This document shows, one piece after another, positions 25,054 through 33,401 of a DNA stretch of 50,897 nt; positions within the stretch are counted from its first letter, which is position 1, and each line of letters starts with the position of its first letter. Under the pieces are notes generated by a model. It was not told where the DNA came from. It searched no databases and worked only from the letters and a program-made list of their open reading frames with translations. A program made the position numbers and the translations under genes. Where the stretch lies: assembly GCA_028293765.1 (NCBI GenBank), contig JAQGOG010000176.1, positions 1 through 50,897 on the forward strand. Direction: 5' to 3'. Origin of the DNA: Gammaproteobacteria bacterium (GTDB lineage Bacteria > Pseudomonadota > Gammaproteobacteria > Steroidobacterales > Steroidobacteraceae).

Positions 25054-26247
25054 TCAGCTCACCGGCATTGTGAACGTGAAGCGGGTTTCGTCGGCCGTGG
25101 ACGTGGCCGTCAACGTTCCGCCGTGTGCTCGGGCTATCTCACTGGCAATATAGAGTCCCAGGCCGAGGCCGTGTTGATTCGGTTGCGCGGCTGCGCGCAC
25201 GAACGGCTGGAAGAGCTTGTCGATCAGCGCTGCCGGGATCATGTCGCCCGAGTTGGTCACCGCGAGCTCGAAGATTCCGCCGCGGGTCGCGGCCGTGACC
25301 GTGACGGGAGTGTTAGCTGCTCCGTGCGCGAGTGCATTCGAGATCAGGTTGGAGAGGAGCTGACCGATGCGCCCGCGGTCGCAGCTGACGGGGGTCGTCA
25401 GGTCGGCCGAGAACACCAGCAGCCGGTCCGGCCATGCGCTCTGCAACTCATCGACTACCTGCGCGAGCATGGGCTGCAGCGGCTCGTCGGAATTGCGATG
25501 TAACACGAGACCGCTGCCGAGCCGGCCGCGCGCGAAATCCAGTATGTTATCGATCAGTCCCGCCATCCGCTTGACGCTGTTTTGCAGCATGGCGACGATC
25601 GTGACGGCTTTCTCATCCAACGGCGTTTTCAGCAGCACGCGGCCGCCCGCGGCGATCGAGGAAAGCGGCGTTCGCAGGTCATGCCCGAGAACGGCGATGA
25701 ACTGCTCACGCAGAGCCGCGGTCTCCCGTTCGCTCGTAAGGCTGGCCTGCGTCGTGGCCAGCCGTTGTTGCGCATCGAGATGGAACGCGATGAGATCGAC
25801 GAAGAGCTGGAACATGCCGGTGATCTCCGGCGTATTCAGCCGTGCCGGTTGCGGGTCGAGCGCGCAGAGGGTGCCGAAGAAGGAGCCATCCTTGAGCATG
25901 ATCGGCACCGAGATGTAGCTCTGAAAGCCGTAGCGCGCGGGCGTGGCGTGCGCACAAAACGTCTCATCCAGGGCCACATGGTCGATGACAACGGGCTTGC
26001 GGTGCTGCCGGATCTCGTTGCAGATCGTGGTCTGTATCTCCAACTCGCCACCGGTGCGCAGGCCGAAGTGGATGTCGTCGCGCACCGAGCAGGCGACCCA
26101 CCGATCCTCGGTGACTCTGGCTACCGCTGCAAACCCCATCCCCGTGGTACGGCACACGACCTCCAGAATCCGGGGGATGGCGTCGATCCGGGCCACCGTG
26201 GCGATGTCGGCTTGCAGCGATCGTTCAATATCGGAAATATCCACCAT
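25054..26247 (-). CDS. GAF-domain sensor histidine kinase
   Basis: A 397-residue soluble kinase. GAF domain (about 20-165), HisKA with GHDLRTPLSS (phospho-His at about 195), and HATPase with NLISNALAHG and GLGLGLYIASEIARAHGG. GGGGGAAG lies just before ATG 26247; the upstream in-frame extension is unsupported. No response regulator is adjacent. The GAF ligand is unknown. Confidence 0.9.
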   Translation of the reverse strand: MVDISDIERSLQADIATVARIDAIPRILEVVCRTTGMGFAAVARVTEDRWVACSVRDDIHFGLRTGGELEIQTTICNEIRQHRKPVVIDHVALDETFCAHATPARYGFQSYISVPIMLKDGSFFGTLCALDPQPARLNTPEITGMFQLFVDLIAFHLDAQQRLATTQASLTSERETAALREQFIAVLGHDLRTPLSSIAAGGRVLLKTPLDEKAVTIVAMLQNSVKRMAGLIDNILDFARGRLGSGLVLHRNSDEPLQPMLAQVVDELQSAWPDRLLVFSADLTTPVSCDRGRIGQLLSNLISNALAHGAANTPVTVTAATRGGIFELAVTNSGDMIPAALIDKLFQPFVRAAAQPNQHGLGLGLYIASEIARAHGGTLTATSTADETRFTFTMPVS

Positions 26248-26394
26248 CTTCCCCCGACATCTGTATCCGCCGCATGATACCAGCGTGTCAGGTGGCCGCC
26301 CGGCGGGGTGCCCTGCCGCGCGCGGCAAGTGCGCCGAGTGTCGAGGTGATCCGAAGCTCGAGCGCGGCCCTTTGCGATGGTTACTGCCAGGCTT

Positions 26395-27153
26395 TCAAGA
26401 GTGCGCGGGGAGGATGGCCTGCATTTGCAGCGTGCCAGGGTCAAACACGGCAAGCAGTGGCTGTGCGCCCCCTGTCAGGGCAATCGTGACAGCTCCATCC
26501 GTCGCGAACCCCAGTTGTGTCATGCGCTGTTTGAGTGCGAGCCGCTGTGCTTTGGAAAAATACCGCTGCTCATCCACCTTCTTGAGATGTTTGCGCAGCT
26601 CCGCCAGGCCTTGCGGCCACGCTTTGAAATAGCGCGGCATCTGTATGACGTCTTTGCCGCCCGAGATGGCCGCGGCAACGATGTCGGCACGTGCCTGCGG
26701 ATCCTCCGGCAGCGGTGCCCAGATCCAGCGCGGCCGGCTGTACCAGTGTGGGGTGAGGTCGGGATTGCGCTTGCGCCCAAGCTCGATTTCCGCCGCGTCC
26801 AGGTCGGACGCCTGCACGATCTGTAACTGGTCAACGGAGAAGGCGTAATAGAGCGGCCGCCCTTGCCACAACGTCGTCGTGCCGTACACGAGTGCCGTCA
26901 ATTGCACGATGACGATGATAACAATGTCGCGCGCCAGCACGCGATGGGCTTTGCCAGGACTTGCGACCACCAGTGTCAGGAGAGGGCCCAACGCCACGTC
27001 CACGCCCACAAGCAGCAGCAGGATGTGCAGCATGCCGGTCAGATACCAACCAGGCCAACGATACCAACCGAGGTAGAGCGTGCCGCAGACGAGCGCGAGC
27101 ACGGTCGCGCTGCCCGCCAGATGCAAACCGAAGGCTTTGAGCCGGTGTTTCAT
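26395..27153 (-). CDS. TfpX/TfpZ-type IV pilin accessory protein
   Basis: A 252-residue inner-membrane protein with N-terminal helices (about 5-100) and a soluble C-terminal part. It contains WPGWYLTGMLHIL, LGPLLTLVVASPGK and GRPLYYAFSVDQLQIVQASD, the recurring pattern of TfpX/TfpZ accessory proteins that assist pilin assembly. No pilin gene is adjacent, which is unusual. ATG 27153 is chosen to fit the family N-terminus (MKHRLKAFG). Confidence 0.8.
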   Translation of the reverse strand: MKHRLKAFGLHLAGSATVLALVCGTLYLGWYRWPGWYLTGMLHILLLLVGVDVALGPLLTLVVASPGKAHRVLARDIVIIVIVQLTALVYGTTTLWQGRPLYYAFSVDQLQIVQASDLDAAEIELGRKRNPDLTPHWYSRPRWIWAPLPEDPQARADIVAAAISGGKDVIQMPRYFKAWPQGLAELRKHLKKVDEQRYFSKAQRLALKQRMTQLGFATDGAVTIALTGGAQPLLAVFDPGTLQMQAILPAHS

Positions 27154-27328
27154 GGAATGGATAGGCTGGTTGCGAGGCTGTGAAGGCATAGGGCGGATTA
27201 TTTCCGGAAACGCGCCGCCAAGTTAAGAGGTAAGTCCCTTCCGCCGCGCCGTTCTGTGGAAGCGGTCACAGGTTGGAAGGCATGCGTGATATTCTCGAAT
27301 TCCCCGTTCGCTCGAAAAAGGGCTCATC

Positions 27329-29158
27329 GTGCTCAACCGCGACGTCTCTGCCTGCTGCAGTCCGGTGGGCCCCTCCGTCCCGGCGCGTGCGAACTGGCTC
27401 ACTCTGCTGTGCATCGGCGGCGTGGTGCTGGCGGCCGGTCTGCCAGCGTACGCGCAGGATGCGCACGGTGCGGTTTCTACGGCGGCCGGAGCTTGCCCGG
27501 ACGATAACGGCGGCATCAAGCTGCCGCACGGTTTCTGTGCCACCGTGTTTGCGGATATGTTGGGCCATGCGCGTCACCTCGTAGTGGCGGCGAACGGAGT
27601 GGTTTACGTCAATACCTGGAGCGGCAGGTATTACGGCAACGACACGCCTCCGGACGGGGGCTTTCTCATCGCCCTGCGGGACACGACCGGCAAAGGCCAT
27701 GCCGACGTCAACGTTCGCTTCGGTGACACCGTGAAAACCGGCAGTGCCGGCGGCACCGGGATCGCGCTATACAACGGTGCGCTGTTCGCTGAGATGAACG
27801 ATCGCATCATACGTTTCGCTTTGCCCGCCGGGGCCGTCGCGCCTATGAGCAAGGCCGAGACTGTCGTTTCGGGTCTCCCGCTCACGGGCGACCATCCCAT
27901 GCATCCCTTCGTGATCGACCCACAGGGTGGCTTGTACGTCGATCTCGGCACGGCGACAAACTCCTGTCAGAAGGAGAATCGTACTGCGAACACGCCGGGC
28001 GAAAAGCCGTGCACGGAGCTGGAGACGCGCGGCGGGATCTGGCGTTACGACGCGAACAAAACCGGCCAGGTGTTCTCGCCTGCCGATCGGTACGCCACCG
28101 GGATCCGCAATGCCGACGGCATTGCCCTGGATGCGACGGGCACCGTCCTCTACGCGACCCAACACGGCCGCGATCAGCTGGGCGACAACTGGTCGCGGCT
28201 CTACACTCCGCGGCAAGGCGCGGAGCTGCCGGCGGAGGAGTTGCTGAAGGTCGAGAAGGGTGCCGACTACGGTTGGCCCGAGTGTTATTACGACAATATG
28301 CAGAAGAAACTGGTGCTCGCTCCGGAGTACGGCGGTGATGGCGGCAAGGCGGTGGGCGAGTGCGCGCAGAAAGGACCGCCGATCGCGGCGTTTCCCGCAC
28401 ATTGGGCCCCGAACGCTGTGGCGATCTACGCCGGCAAGCAGTTTCCCGCCGCCTACCAGGGTGGGGCATTCATCGCGTTCCATGGCTCATGGAATCGCGC
28501 GCCATTTCCCCAGGCCGGCTACAACCTCGTTTTCCAGCCCCTGTCGGGTGCCAAGGCAGCGGGCAAATACGTGATTTTCGCTGACGGCTTCGCCGGCGCT
28601 AACAAGGAGCCGGGAAAGGCCGAGCACCGGCCTTCGGGGCTTGCGGTGGGCCCGGATGGCGCCCTGTACGTAACGGATGACCAGCACGGACGCATCTGGA
28701 AGGTCACTTACAGCGGGGAGGCGACTGCGAAACTCGAGTCGGTATCCCCGCCAAATCCCCCTGTCGGCAGTCCGGCTGGTACCAAGGCGATACCGCCTGA
28801 AGGCCTGCATAAGAATGCGGGGGCGGCGACGAACGCTTTGCCGGTGCCCCCGGGTGCGACTGCCAAGACCGTCGCTCTGGGACAGCGCGTGTTCGCCGGG
28901 CAGGTCGGCGGTGCTCCGTGTACCGGATGTCACGGTTCGGATGGATCAGGGTCGCCACTGGGCCCCGACCTTACGTCAGGCAAGTGGGTGTGGAGTGACG
29001 GCAGCCTGTCCGGCATCAAGAAAACGATCACCCAGGGTGTGCCGGCTCCGAAAAATTATCGCGCTCCCATGCCGCCCATGGGCGGGGCGCAGCTGACCCC
29101 GGCCCAGGTCTCGGCCGTGGCGGCTTATGTGTGGGCACTGGGGCACCAGCCGAAATGA
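27329..29158 (+). CDS. PQQ-type sugar dehydrogenase fused to cytochrome c
   Basis: A 609-residue secreted protein. Signal-like N-terminus (about 20-43, ending AYAQD); a six-blade propeller of the soluble glucose/sorbosone dehydrogenase type (about 55-470, with YATGIRNADGIA, GADYGWPECYYD and FIAFHGSWNRAP); and a C-terminal cytochrome c domain with heme motif CTGCH at about 531-535 and Met in APMPPMGG. The fusion implies substrate oxidation in the periplasm with direct transfer to the respiratory chain. Start is GTG 27329. The PQQ cofactor and sugar are inferred from the family. Confidence 0.88.
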   Translation: MLNRDVSACCSPVGPSVPARANWLTLLCIGGVVLAAGLPAYAQDAHGAVSTAAGACPDDNGGIKLPHGFCATVFADMLGHARHLVVAANGVVYVNTWSGRYYGNDTPPDGGFLIALRDTTGKGHADVNVRFGDTVKTGSAGGTGIALYNGALFAEMNDRIIRFALPAGAVAPMSKAETVVSGLPLTGDHPMHPFVIDPQGGLYVDLGTATNSCQKENRTANTPGEKPCTELETRGGIWRYDANKTGQVFSPADRYATGIRNADGIALDATGTVLYATQHGRDQLGDNWSRLYTPRQGAELPAEELLKVEKGADYGWPECYYDNMQKKLVLAPEYGGDGGKAVGECAQKGPPIAAFPAHWAPNAVAIYAGKQFPAAYQGGAFIAFHGSWNRAPFPQAGYNLVFQPLSGAKAAGKYVIFADGFAGANKEPGKAEHRPSGLAVGPDGALYVTDDQHGRIWKVTYSGEATAKLESVSPPNPPVGSPAGTKAIPPEGLHKNAGAATNALPVPPGATAKTVALGQRVFAGQVGGAPCTGCHGSDGSGSPLGPDLTSGKWVWSDGSLSGIKKTITQGVPAPKNYRAPMPPMGGAQLTPAQVSAVAAYVWALGHQPK

Positions 29159-29176
29159 GGGGCGCGCTGTGCGGAT

Positions 29177-29206
29177 GAGATATAGTTTCATTTGAAACTA
29201 TATCTC
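29177..29206. promoter_or_regulatory. hppD operator: Perfect 30-bp palindrome, candidate MarR operator
   Basis: Half-site GAGATATAGTTTCA, two-base centre TT, and the exact reverse complement. It lies 54 bases upstream of the hppD start, and the MarR regulator is encoded two genes down the same strand. It covers the -35 element TTGAAA (29192-29197), so binding should block transcription. Confidence 0.7.
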
Positions 29207-29220
29207 TCCGGGCTTACCAT
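29192..29220 (+). promoter_or_regulatory. Sigma-70 promoter of hppD
   Basis: TTGAAA (29192-29197), 17-base spacer, TACCAT (29215-29220). The -35 is inside the palindrome. Transcription would start near 29227, leaving about 35 bases before the ATG. Confidence 0.5.
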
Positions 29221-29260
29221 GACGCTTCGAGGAGCGCGCTGCCTGCGCCCTAGGAGTCGC

Positions 29261-30346
29261 ATGATGAGCCGTGATCTGCTGGACAATCCCCTGGGCACCG
29301 ATGGTTTCGAGTTCGTGGAATTCACGGGTCCGGATCCGCAGGCCATCGCCCGCCAATTCGCCGCCATGGGATTCACCGCCGTGGCGAAGCACAAGTCCAA
29401 AAACGTGCTCCGATACCGCCAGGGCGACATCAACTTCATCCTCAACATGGAGCCGCAGGGACCGGCCGCGAAGTTTCGGGAGGCGCACGGTCCATCGGCG
29501 AACGCGATGGCCTTTCGCGTGAAGGATGCCGGCAAAGCATTGCGGCTCGCGCTCGAGCGCGGCGCGCAGGAAGTGAAGGGCCCCGTCGGGCCAATGGAGC
29601 TCAACATTCCCGCAATCGAGGGCATCGGCGGTTCATATCTGTATCTCGTCGATCGGTACGGCGCGCAGGAGATTTACGAGATCGACTTCGTTCCCATCGA
29701 GGGCGCCGCTGCGTCGAGCCAGGCGAACGCCGTCGGCCTCACCTACCTCGATCATCTGACTCATAACGTCTCCCGCGGCAACATGCGGACCTGGGCGGAT
29801 TTCTACGAGCGGGTGTTCAATTTCCGCGAGATCCGCTATTTCGACATCGAGGGCAAGATGACCGGCCTGTTCTCGAAGGCCATGACCAGTCCCTGCGGCA
29901 AGATCCGCATCCCGCTGAACGAGAGTCAGGACGACAAGTCGCAGATCGAGGAGTTTTTGCACGCCTACCGGGGCGAAGGCATCCAGCACCTGGCGCTCGG
30001 GACGGATGACATCTACGCCACGGTGCAAAAGATGCGCTCCCGGGGAATCCGTTTTCAGGACACGGTAGATACGTACTTCGACGGTATCGATGCGCGGGTG
30101 CCGGGGCACGGCGAGGACGTCGAGCGGCTGCGCGCGAATCGCGTTCTCATCGACGGCGCGCCCACCGAAGGCCAGGGCCTGCTGCTGCAGATCTTCACCG
30201 AGAACGCGATCGGTCCCATCTTCTTCGAGATCATCCAGCGCAAGGGCAACGAGGGCTTCGGCGAGGGCAATTTCAAGGCGCTGTTCGAATCTCTGGAACT
30301 CGATCAGATCCGCCGTGGCGTGCTGACCGTGGGTGAGAATGCCTAG
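29261..30346 (+). CDS. hppD: 4-hydroxyphenylpyruvate dioxygenase
   Basis: A 361-residue cytoplasmic non-haem iron dioxygenase that converts 4-hydroxyphenylpyruvate to homogentisate in tyrosine catabolism. Iron ligands: His in YLDHLTHNVSRGNM (about 165), His in IQHLALGTDDIY (about 241) and Glu in IFFEIIQRKGNEGFGEGNF (about 322). These also fit the family's C-terminal active-site block. ATG 29261 has TAGGAG upstream; an upstream TTG lies in the operator and is rejected. It overlaps the MarR gene. The next pathway enzyme, homogentisate dioxygenase, is not nearby. Confidence 0.95.
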   Translation: MMSRDLLDNPLGTDGFEFVEFTGPDPQAIARQFAAMGFTAVAKHKSKNVLRYRQGDINFILNMEPQGPAAKFREAHGPSANAMAFRVKDAGKALRLALERGAQEVKGPVGPMELNIPAIEGIGGSYLYLVDRYGAQEIYEIDFVPIEGAAASSQANAVGLTYLDHLTHNVSRGNMRTWADFYERVFNFREIRYFDIEGKMTGLFSKAMTSPCGKIRIPLNESQDDKSQIEEFLHAYRGEGIQHLALGTDDIYATVQKMRSRGIRFQDTVDTYFDGIDARVPGHGEDVERLRANRVLIDGAPTEGQGLLLQIFTENAIGPIFFEIIQRKGNEGFGEGNFKALFESLELDQIRRGVLTVGENA

Positions 30347-30842
30347 CGGCGAAGCTGCGATTCCCCATTCGCCGGCTACCTTGAAGCTCGACGGCTATCT
30401 GCCGTACCGGTTGTCCGTCGCCTCGAATGCGGTCTCCCGCCTGATTGCCCGCGCCTACGAGGATCGTTTCGGGCTCACGATCCCGCAGTGGCGGCTCATC
30501 GCGGTGTTGGCCGAAGACGGTCCGCTTACGCAGCATGCCATAGGCTCCCGTACCGTCATGGACAAAGTAACGGTGAGTCGTGCGACCCAGGGACTCGTGA
30601 AGCGCAGCCTCGTGCAGCGGGCTCCCCACGACGTGGATGGCCGCTCGCATCGTCTGGCCCTCTCGAAGGCCGGCGCTCGCCTATATAAGGAAGTCGCACC
30701 GGTCGCGCTCGAATACGAAGCCAGGTTGCTGCAGGAGTTCGAGCCTGCGGCGGTCGCAGGCCTCAAGCAGCTCCTGCTGCATCTCGAGCGTATCGCGGCG
30801 GAGTTGGCCGCCGGCGACGGGGCTGCCGCCAGCGCTCCCTGA
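30339..30842 (+). CDS. MarR-family transcriptional regulator
   Basis: A 167-residue winged-helix regulator (domain about 25-140). SVASNAVSRLIARAYEDRFG, LTIPQWRLIAVLAEDGPLT, SRATQGLVKRSLVQR (recognition helix) and DGRSHRLALSKAG (wing) fit MarR. It overlaps hppD by eight bases and likely represses its own operon at the 30-bp palindrome. Homogentisate or a related aromatic acid is the plausible ligand, by analogy. An in-frame GTG at 30333 is an alternative start. Confidence 0.9.
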   Translation: MPSGEAAIPHSPATLKLDGYLPYRLSVASNAVSRLIARAYEDRFGLTIPQWRLIAVLAEDGPLTQHAIGSRTVMDKVTVSRATQGLVKRSLVQRAPHDVDGRSHRLALSKAGARLYKEVAPVALEYEARLLQEFEPAAVAGLKQLLLHLERIAAELAAGDGAAASAP

Positions 30843-30910
30843 CCCGCTTCGCCCGGGCCGGGGCCGCCGCTCATTGCCAGGATGTGCCGCGAGCTGCTTG
30901 AATCGCGGGC

Positions 30911-32221
30911 ATGCAGACCACTCTCGCCGAAAACATCAGGGACACGCCGCAGGGGCGCGAAGCGGACGCCATTTTGCGCTCGTGCGTGCATTGCGGATTC
31001 TGCCTGGCCACCTGTCCCACGTATCAGTTGCTCGGAGACGAGCTGGATAGTCCGCGGGGTCGTATTTACCTCATGAAGCAGATGCTCGAGGGAGAGCCGG
31101 TCACCGCCCGCACGCAATTGCACCTCGATCGCTGTCTCACGTGTCGCGCGTGTGAAACCACCTGCCCTTCGGGAGTGAAGTACGGGAGGCTGTTGGACAT
31201 CGGACGCGCGATGACCGAAGAGCGGGTGGAGCGGCCGCCGATATCGGCCCTGAAACGCTACGTACTGCGTAAGGTGTTGCCCCACAGGCGGCGATTCGCG
31301 ACGCTGTTGGTCCTTGCGCGGGCGGTGCGTTGGATTCTGCCGCGCGAAATTCGGGCGAAAATCCCCGAGAGGCGCGCTACCTCGACATGGCAAGAGCAAG
31401 GGTGGCCGGCCGTGCGCCATGCGCGCAGGGTGGTCGTTCTGGGTGGCTGTGTTCAGTCGACATTGGAGCCCGGGATCGACATTGCCGCGGCGCAGGTGTT
31501 GGATAAAGTCGGTATTTCCGCGGTACGCGCGAGCGGCGCGGGGTGTTGTGGGGCTGTTGCTCATCACCTGTCTGCTCACGACGAGACGCTGCAACAGCTG
31601 AGGCGCAACATCGATGCATTGTGGCCTCATGTCGAGTCCGGCGTCGAAGCCGTGGTTGTAACCGCGAGTGCCTGTACGGCGATGGTGACTGACTATGGTC
31701 ATCTGCTGCGGGACGATCCGCAGTATGCGGAGCGGGCTGCCCGCGTGAGTGCGCTCGTCAGGGACATCAGCCAGGTCGTGCTCGCCGAAGTCGGAGCGCT
31801 GCAAAAAGCGTTGCGTCGTGGCGCCGCCAGCGACGGGACGAGCATTGCTGCAGCGGGAGCTTCCATAGCAAAGGCAAAGGTCAAGGTCGCGTTCCACTCT
31901 CCTTGCACGCTGCAGCATGGTTTAAAAGTCAAGGGAGTCGTCGAGGCCCTGTTGACCGAGGCGGGGTTCTCGCTGACCGACGTCCCGGACAGCCACTTGT
32001 GTTGCGGCTCCGCGGGGACTTATTCGATACTGCAGCCGGGGTTGTCGTCGCGGTTGCTGACGGATAAAGTCGCCGCGTTGAGCCAGGGAAGTCCAGGTGT
32101 CATCGCGACCGCCAACATCGGATGCCTCGCCCACATTCGCGGCGGCACATCTGTGGCCGTACGGCACTGGATAGAGTTGGTCGCCGCACGACTGCAGGAG
32201 TCGCCGACTCCGGGAGAGTAA
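30911..32221 (+). CDS. glcF: Glycolate oxidase iron-sulfur subunit-like protein
   Basis: A 436-residue protein with two 4Fe-4S clusters (CVHCGFCLATCP at about 25 and CLTCRACETTCPSGV at about 75) and two C-terminal CCG-type modules (GAGCCGAVAHH, SHLCCGSAGTY). This is the GlcF/LldE architecture; it passes electrons from the flavin subunit to the quinone pool. GlcD and GlcE are not encoded next to it, so its partners must lie elsewhere. Its stop overlaps the start of the receiver-kinase gene by one base (TAATG). Confidence 0.88.
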   Translation: MQTTLAENIRDTPQGREADAILRSCVHCGFCLATCPTYQLLGDELDSPRGRIYLMKQMLEGEPVTARTQLHLDRCLTCRACETTCPSGVKYGRLLDIGRAMTEERVERPPISALKRYVLRKVLPHRRRFATLLVLARAVRWILPREIRAKIPERRATSTWQEQGWPAVRHARRVVVLGGCVQSTLEPGIDIAAAQVLDKVGISAVRASGAGCCGAVAHHLSAHDETLQQLRRNIDALWPHVESGVEAVVVTASACTAMVTDYGHLLRDDPQYAERAARVSALVRDISQVVLAEVGALQKALRRGAASDGTSIAAAGASIAKAKVKVAFHSPCTLQHGLKVKGVVEALLTEAGFSLTDVPDSHLCCGSAGTYSILQPGLSSRLLTDKVAALSQGSPGVIATANIGCLAHIRGGTSVAVRHWIELVAARLQESPTPGE

Positions 32222-33375
32222 TGGATACCGGGACGCCGACCCGACTGCTCATCATCGATGACGAGGCCGCCCAGGTCCAGGCCCTGTGCGAAACCCTGAC
32301 GGCCGAGGGCTACTCCACAACCGGATTCACAGCGGTGGCGGAGGCTCTGGACGCATTGCGCGCCGGGAAATTCGACATCGTGCTGACCGATCTCACCATG
32401 CCGCAGATGGACGGCATTGCGTTCCTGCGGGCCGTGAACAGAATCGATCCCGACGTGGTGGGCATCGTAATGACCGGCCACGGGACGATCGCGACAGCGG
32501 TCGAAGCCATGAAGGCCGGTGCACTCGATTACATTCTCAAGCCTTTCAATCTCAGCGTCATCCTGCGAATGCTCGCGCGTACGCAGGCCATGCAACGCCT
32601 GCGCCGCGAAAATACGGCGCTGTTGCAGCGGCTTGCCGAGCGCACCGTGGAGCTCGAAGGGGCCAACCTGGAATTGCGGGCCGCGAATCGCGAGCTGGAA
32701 GCGTTCAGCCACTGCGTGTCTCACGATCTGCGCGCCCCCCTGCGAACGATCGTAGGGCTCGTCCAGGTGTTGCTGGAGGACTTCGGCTCCCGGATGCCGT
32801 CGGGCGCGCAGGCTCACGTGTCTACGATCTCAGGTCAGGCCCTGCGCATGGGGCATCTGATAGAAGACCTGCTGCGCCTGTCGCACCTGGGCCGCCAGCC
32901 GTTGAGCAAGGAACCGGTCGACGTGTCGAGTCTGGTTCGCGATGTGGTCGGGGAGCTGCGGCCGCTGCAGGGGGACCGGAAAGTCGAGATCCTCATAGGC
33001 GAGCTGCCGCAGGCGGCCGCCGACCCCTCCCTGTTGCGGCAGGTGTTCCTCAACCTCTTGGCCAACGCGCTCAAATTCACCCGGCAGCGGCCCAGCGCGG
33101 TCATCCGGATCGAGGGCTCGATGCAGGCGGGCGGCAGCACCTATCGCGTCGCAGACAACGGTGCCGGCTTCGATATGGGCCGCGCGGACCAGCTGTTTCG
33201 GATTTTTCAGCGCCTGCATCGGGCCGACGAATTCGAAGGCACCGGCGTCGGCCTGTCGATCGCGCAGCGTATCGTCGAGCGCCACGGCGGGAAGATCTGG
33301 GCGCAGGCGCAGGAGAACCGCGGCGCGACCTTCTCCTTCACTCTTCCGGATCAGGAGCGATCACCATTACTCTGA
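32221..33375 (+). CDS. Receiver-histidine kinase hybrid
   Basis: A 384-residue cytoplasmic protein. N-terminal receiver (about 8-120, Asp in VLTDLTMPQMDG), short coiled coil, HisKA with SHDLRAPLRTIVG (phospho-His at about 167), and HATPase with NLLANALKFT and GTGVGLSIAQRIVERHGG. The pattern resembles phytochrome-like/CHASE-type kinases that relay from another kinase. GGGAGAG precedes ATG 32221. Coupling to glcF is notable; the stimulus is unknown. Confidence 0.9.
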   Translation: MDTGTPTRLLIIDDEAAQVQALCETLTAEGYSTTGFTAVAEALDALRAGKFDIVLTDLTMPQMDGIAFLRAVNRIDPDVVGIVMTGHGTIATAVEAMKAGALDYILKPFNLSVILRMLARTQAMQRLRRENTALLQRLAERTVELEGANLELRAANRELEAFSHCVSHDLRAPLRTIVGLVQVLLEDFGSRMPSGAQAHVSTISGQALRMGHLIEDLLRLSHLGRQPLSKEPVDVSSLVRDVVGELRPLQGDRKVEILIGELPQAAADPSLLRQVFLNLLANALKFTRQRPSAVIRIEGSMQAGGSTYRVADNGAGFDMGRADQLFRIFQRLHRADEFEGTGVGLSIAQRIVERHGGKIWAQAQENRGATFSFTLPDQERSPLL

Positions 33376-33401
33376 CGCTCATTGCGTTGGCGCACTTTGT
33401 G

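Noticed and set aside
29192..29260. Upstream start for hppD inside the palindrome
   Set aside because: Starts at TTG in the operator and adds residues absent from HPPD; ATG 29261 has TAGGAG.
30455..31918. 487-codon antisense frame across marR and glcF
   Set aside because: Spans two recognised genes on the other strand, no family features.
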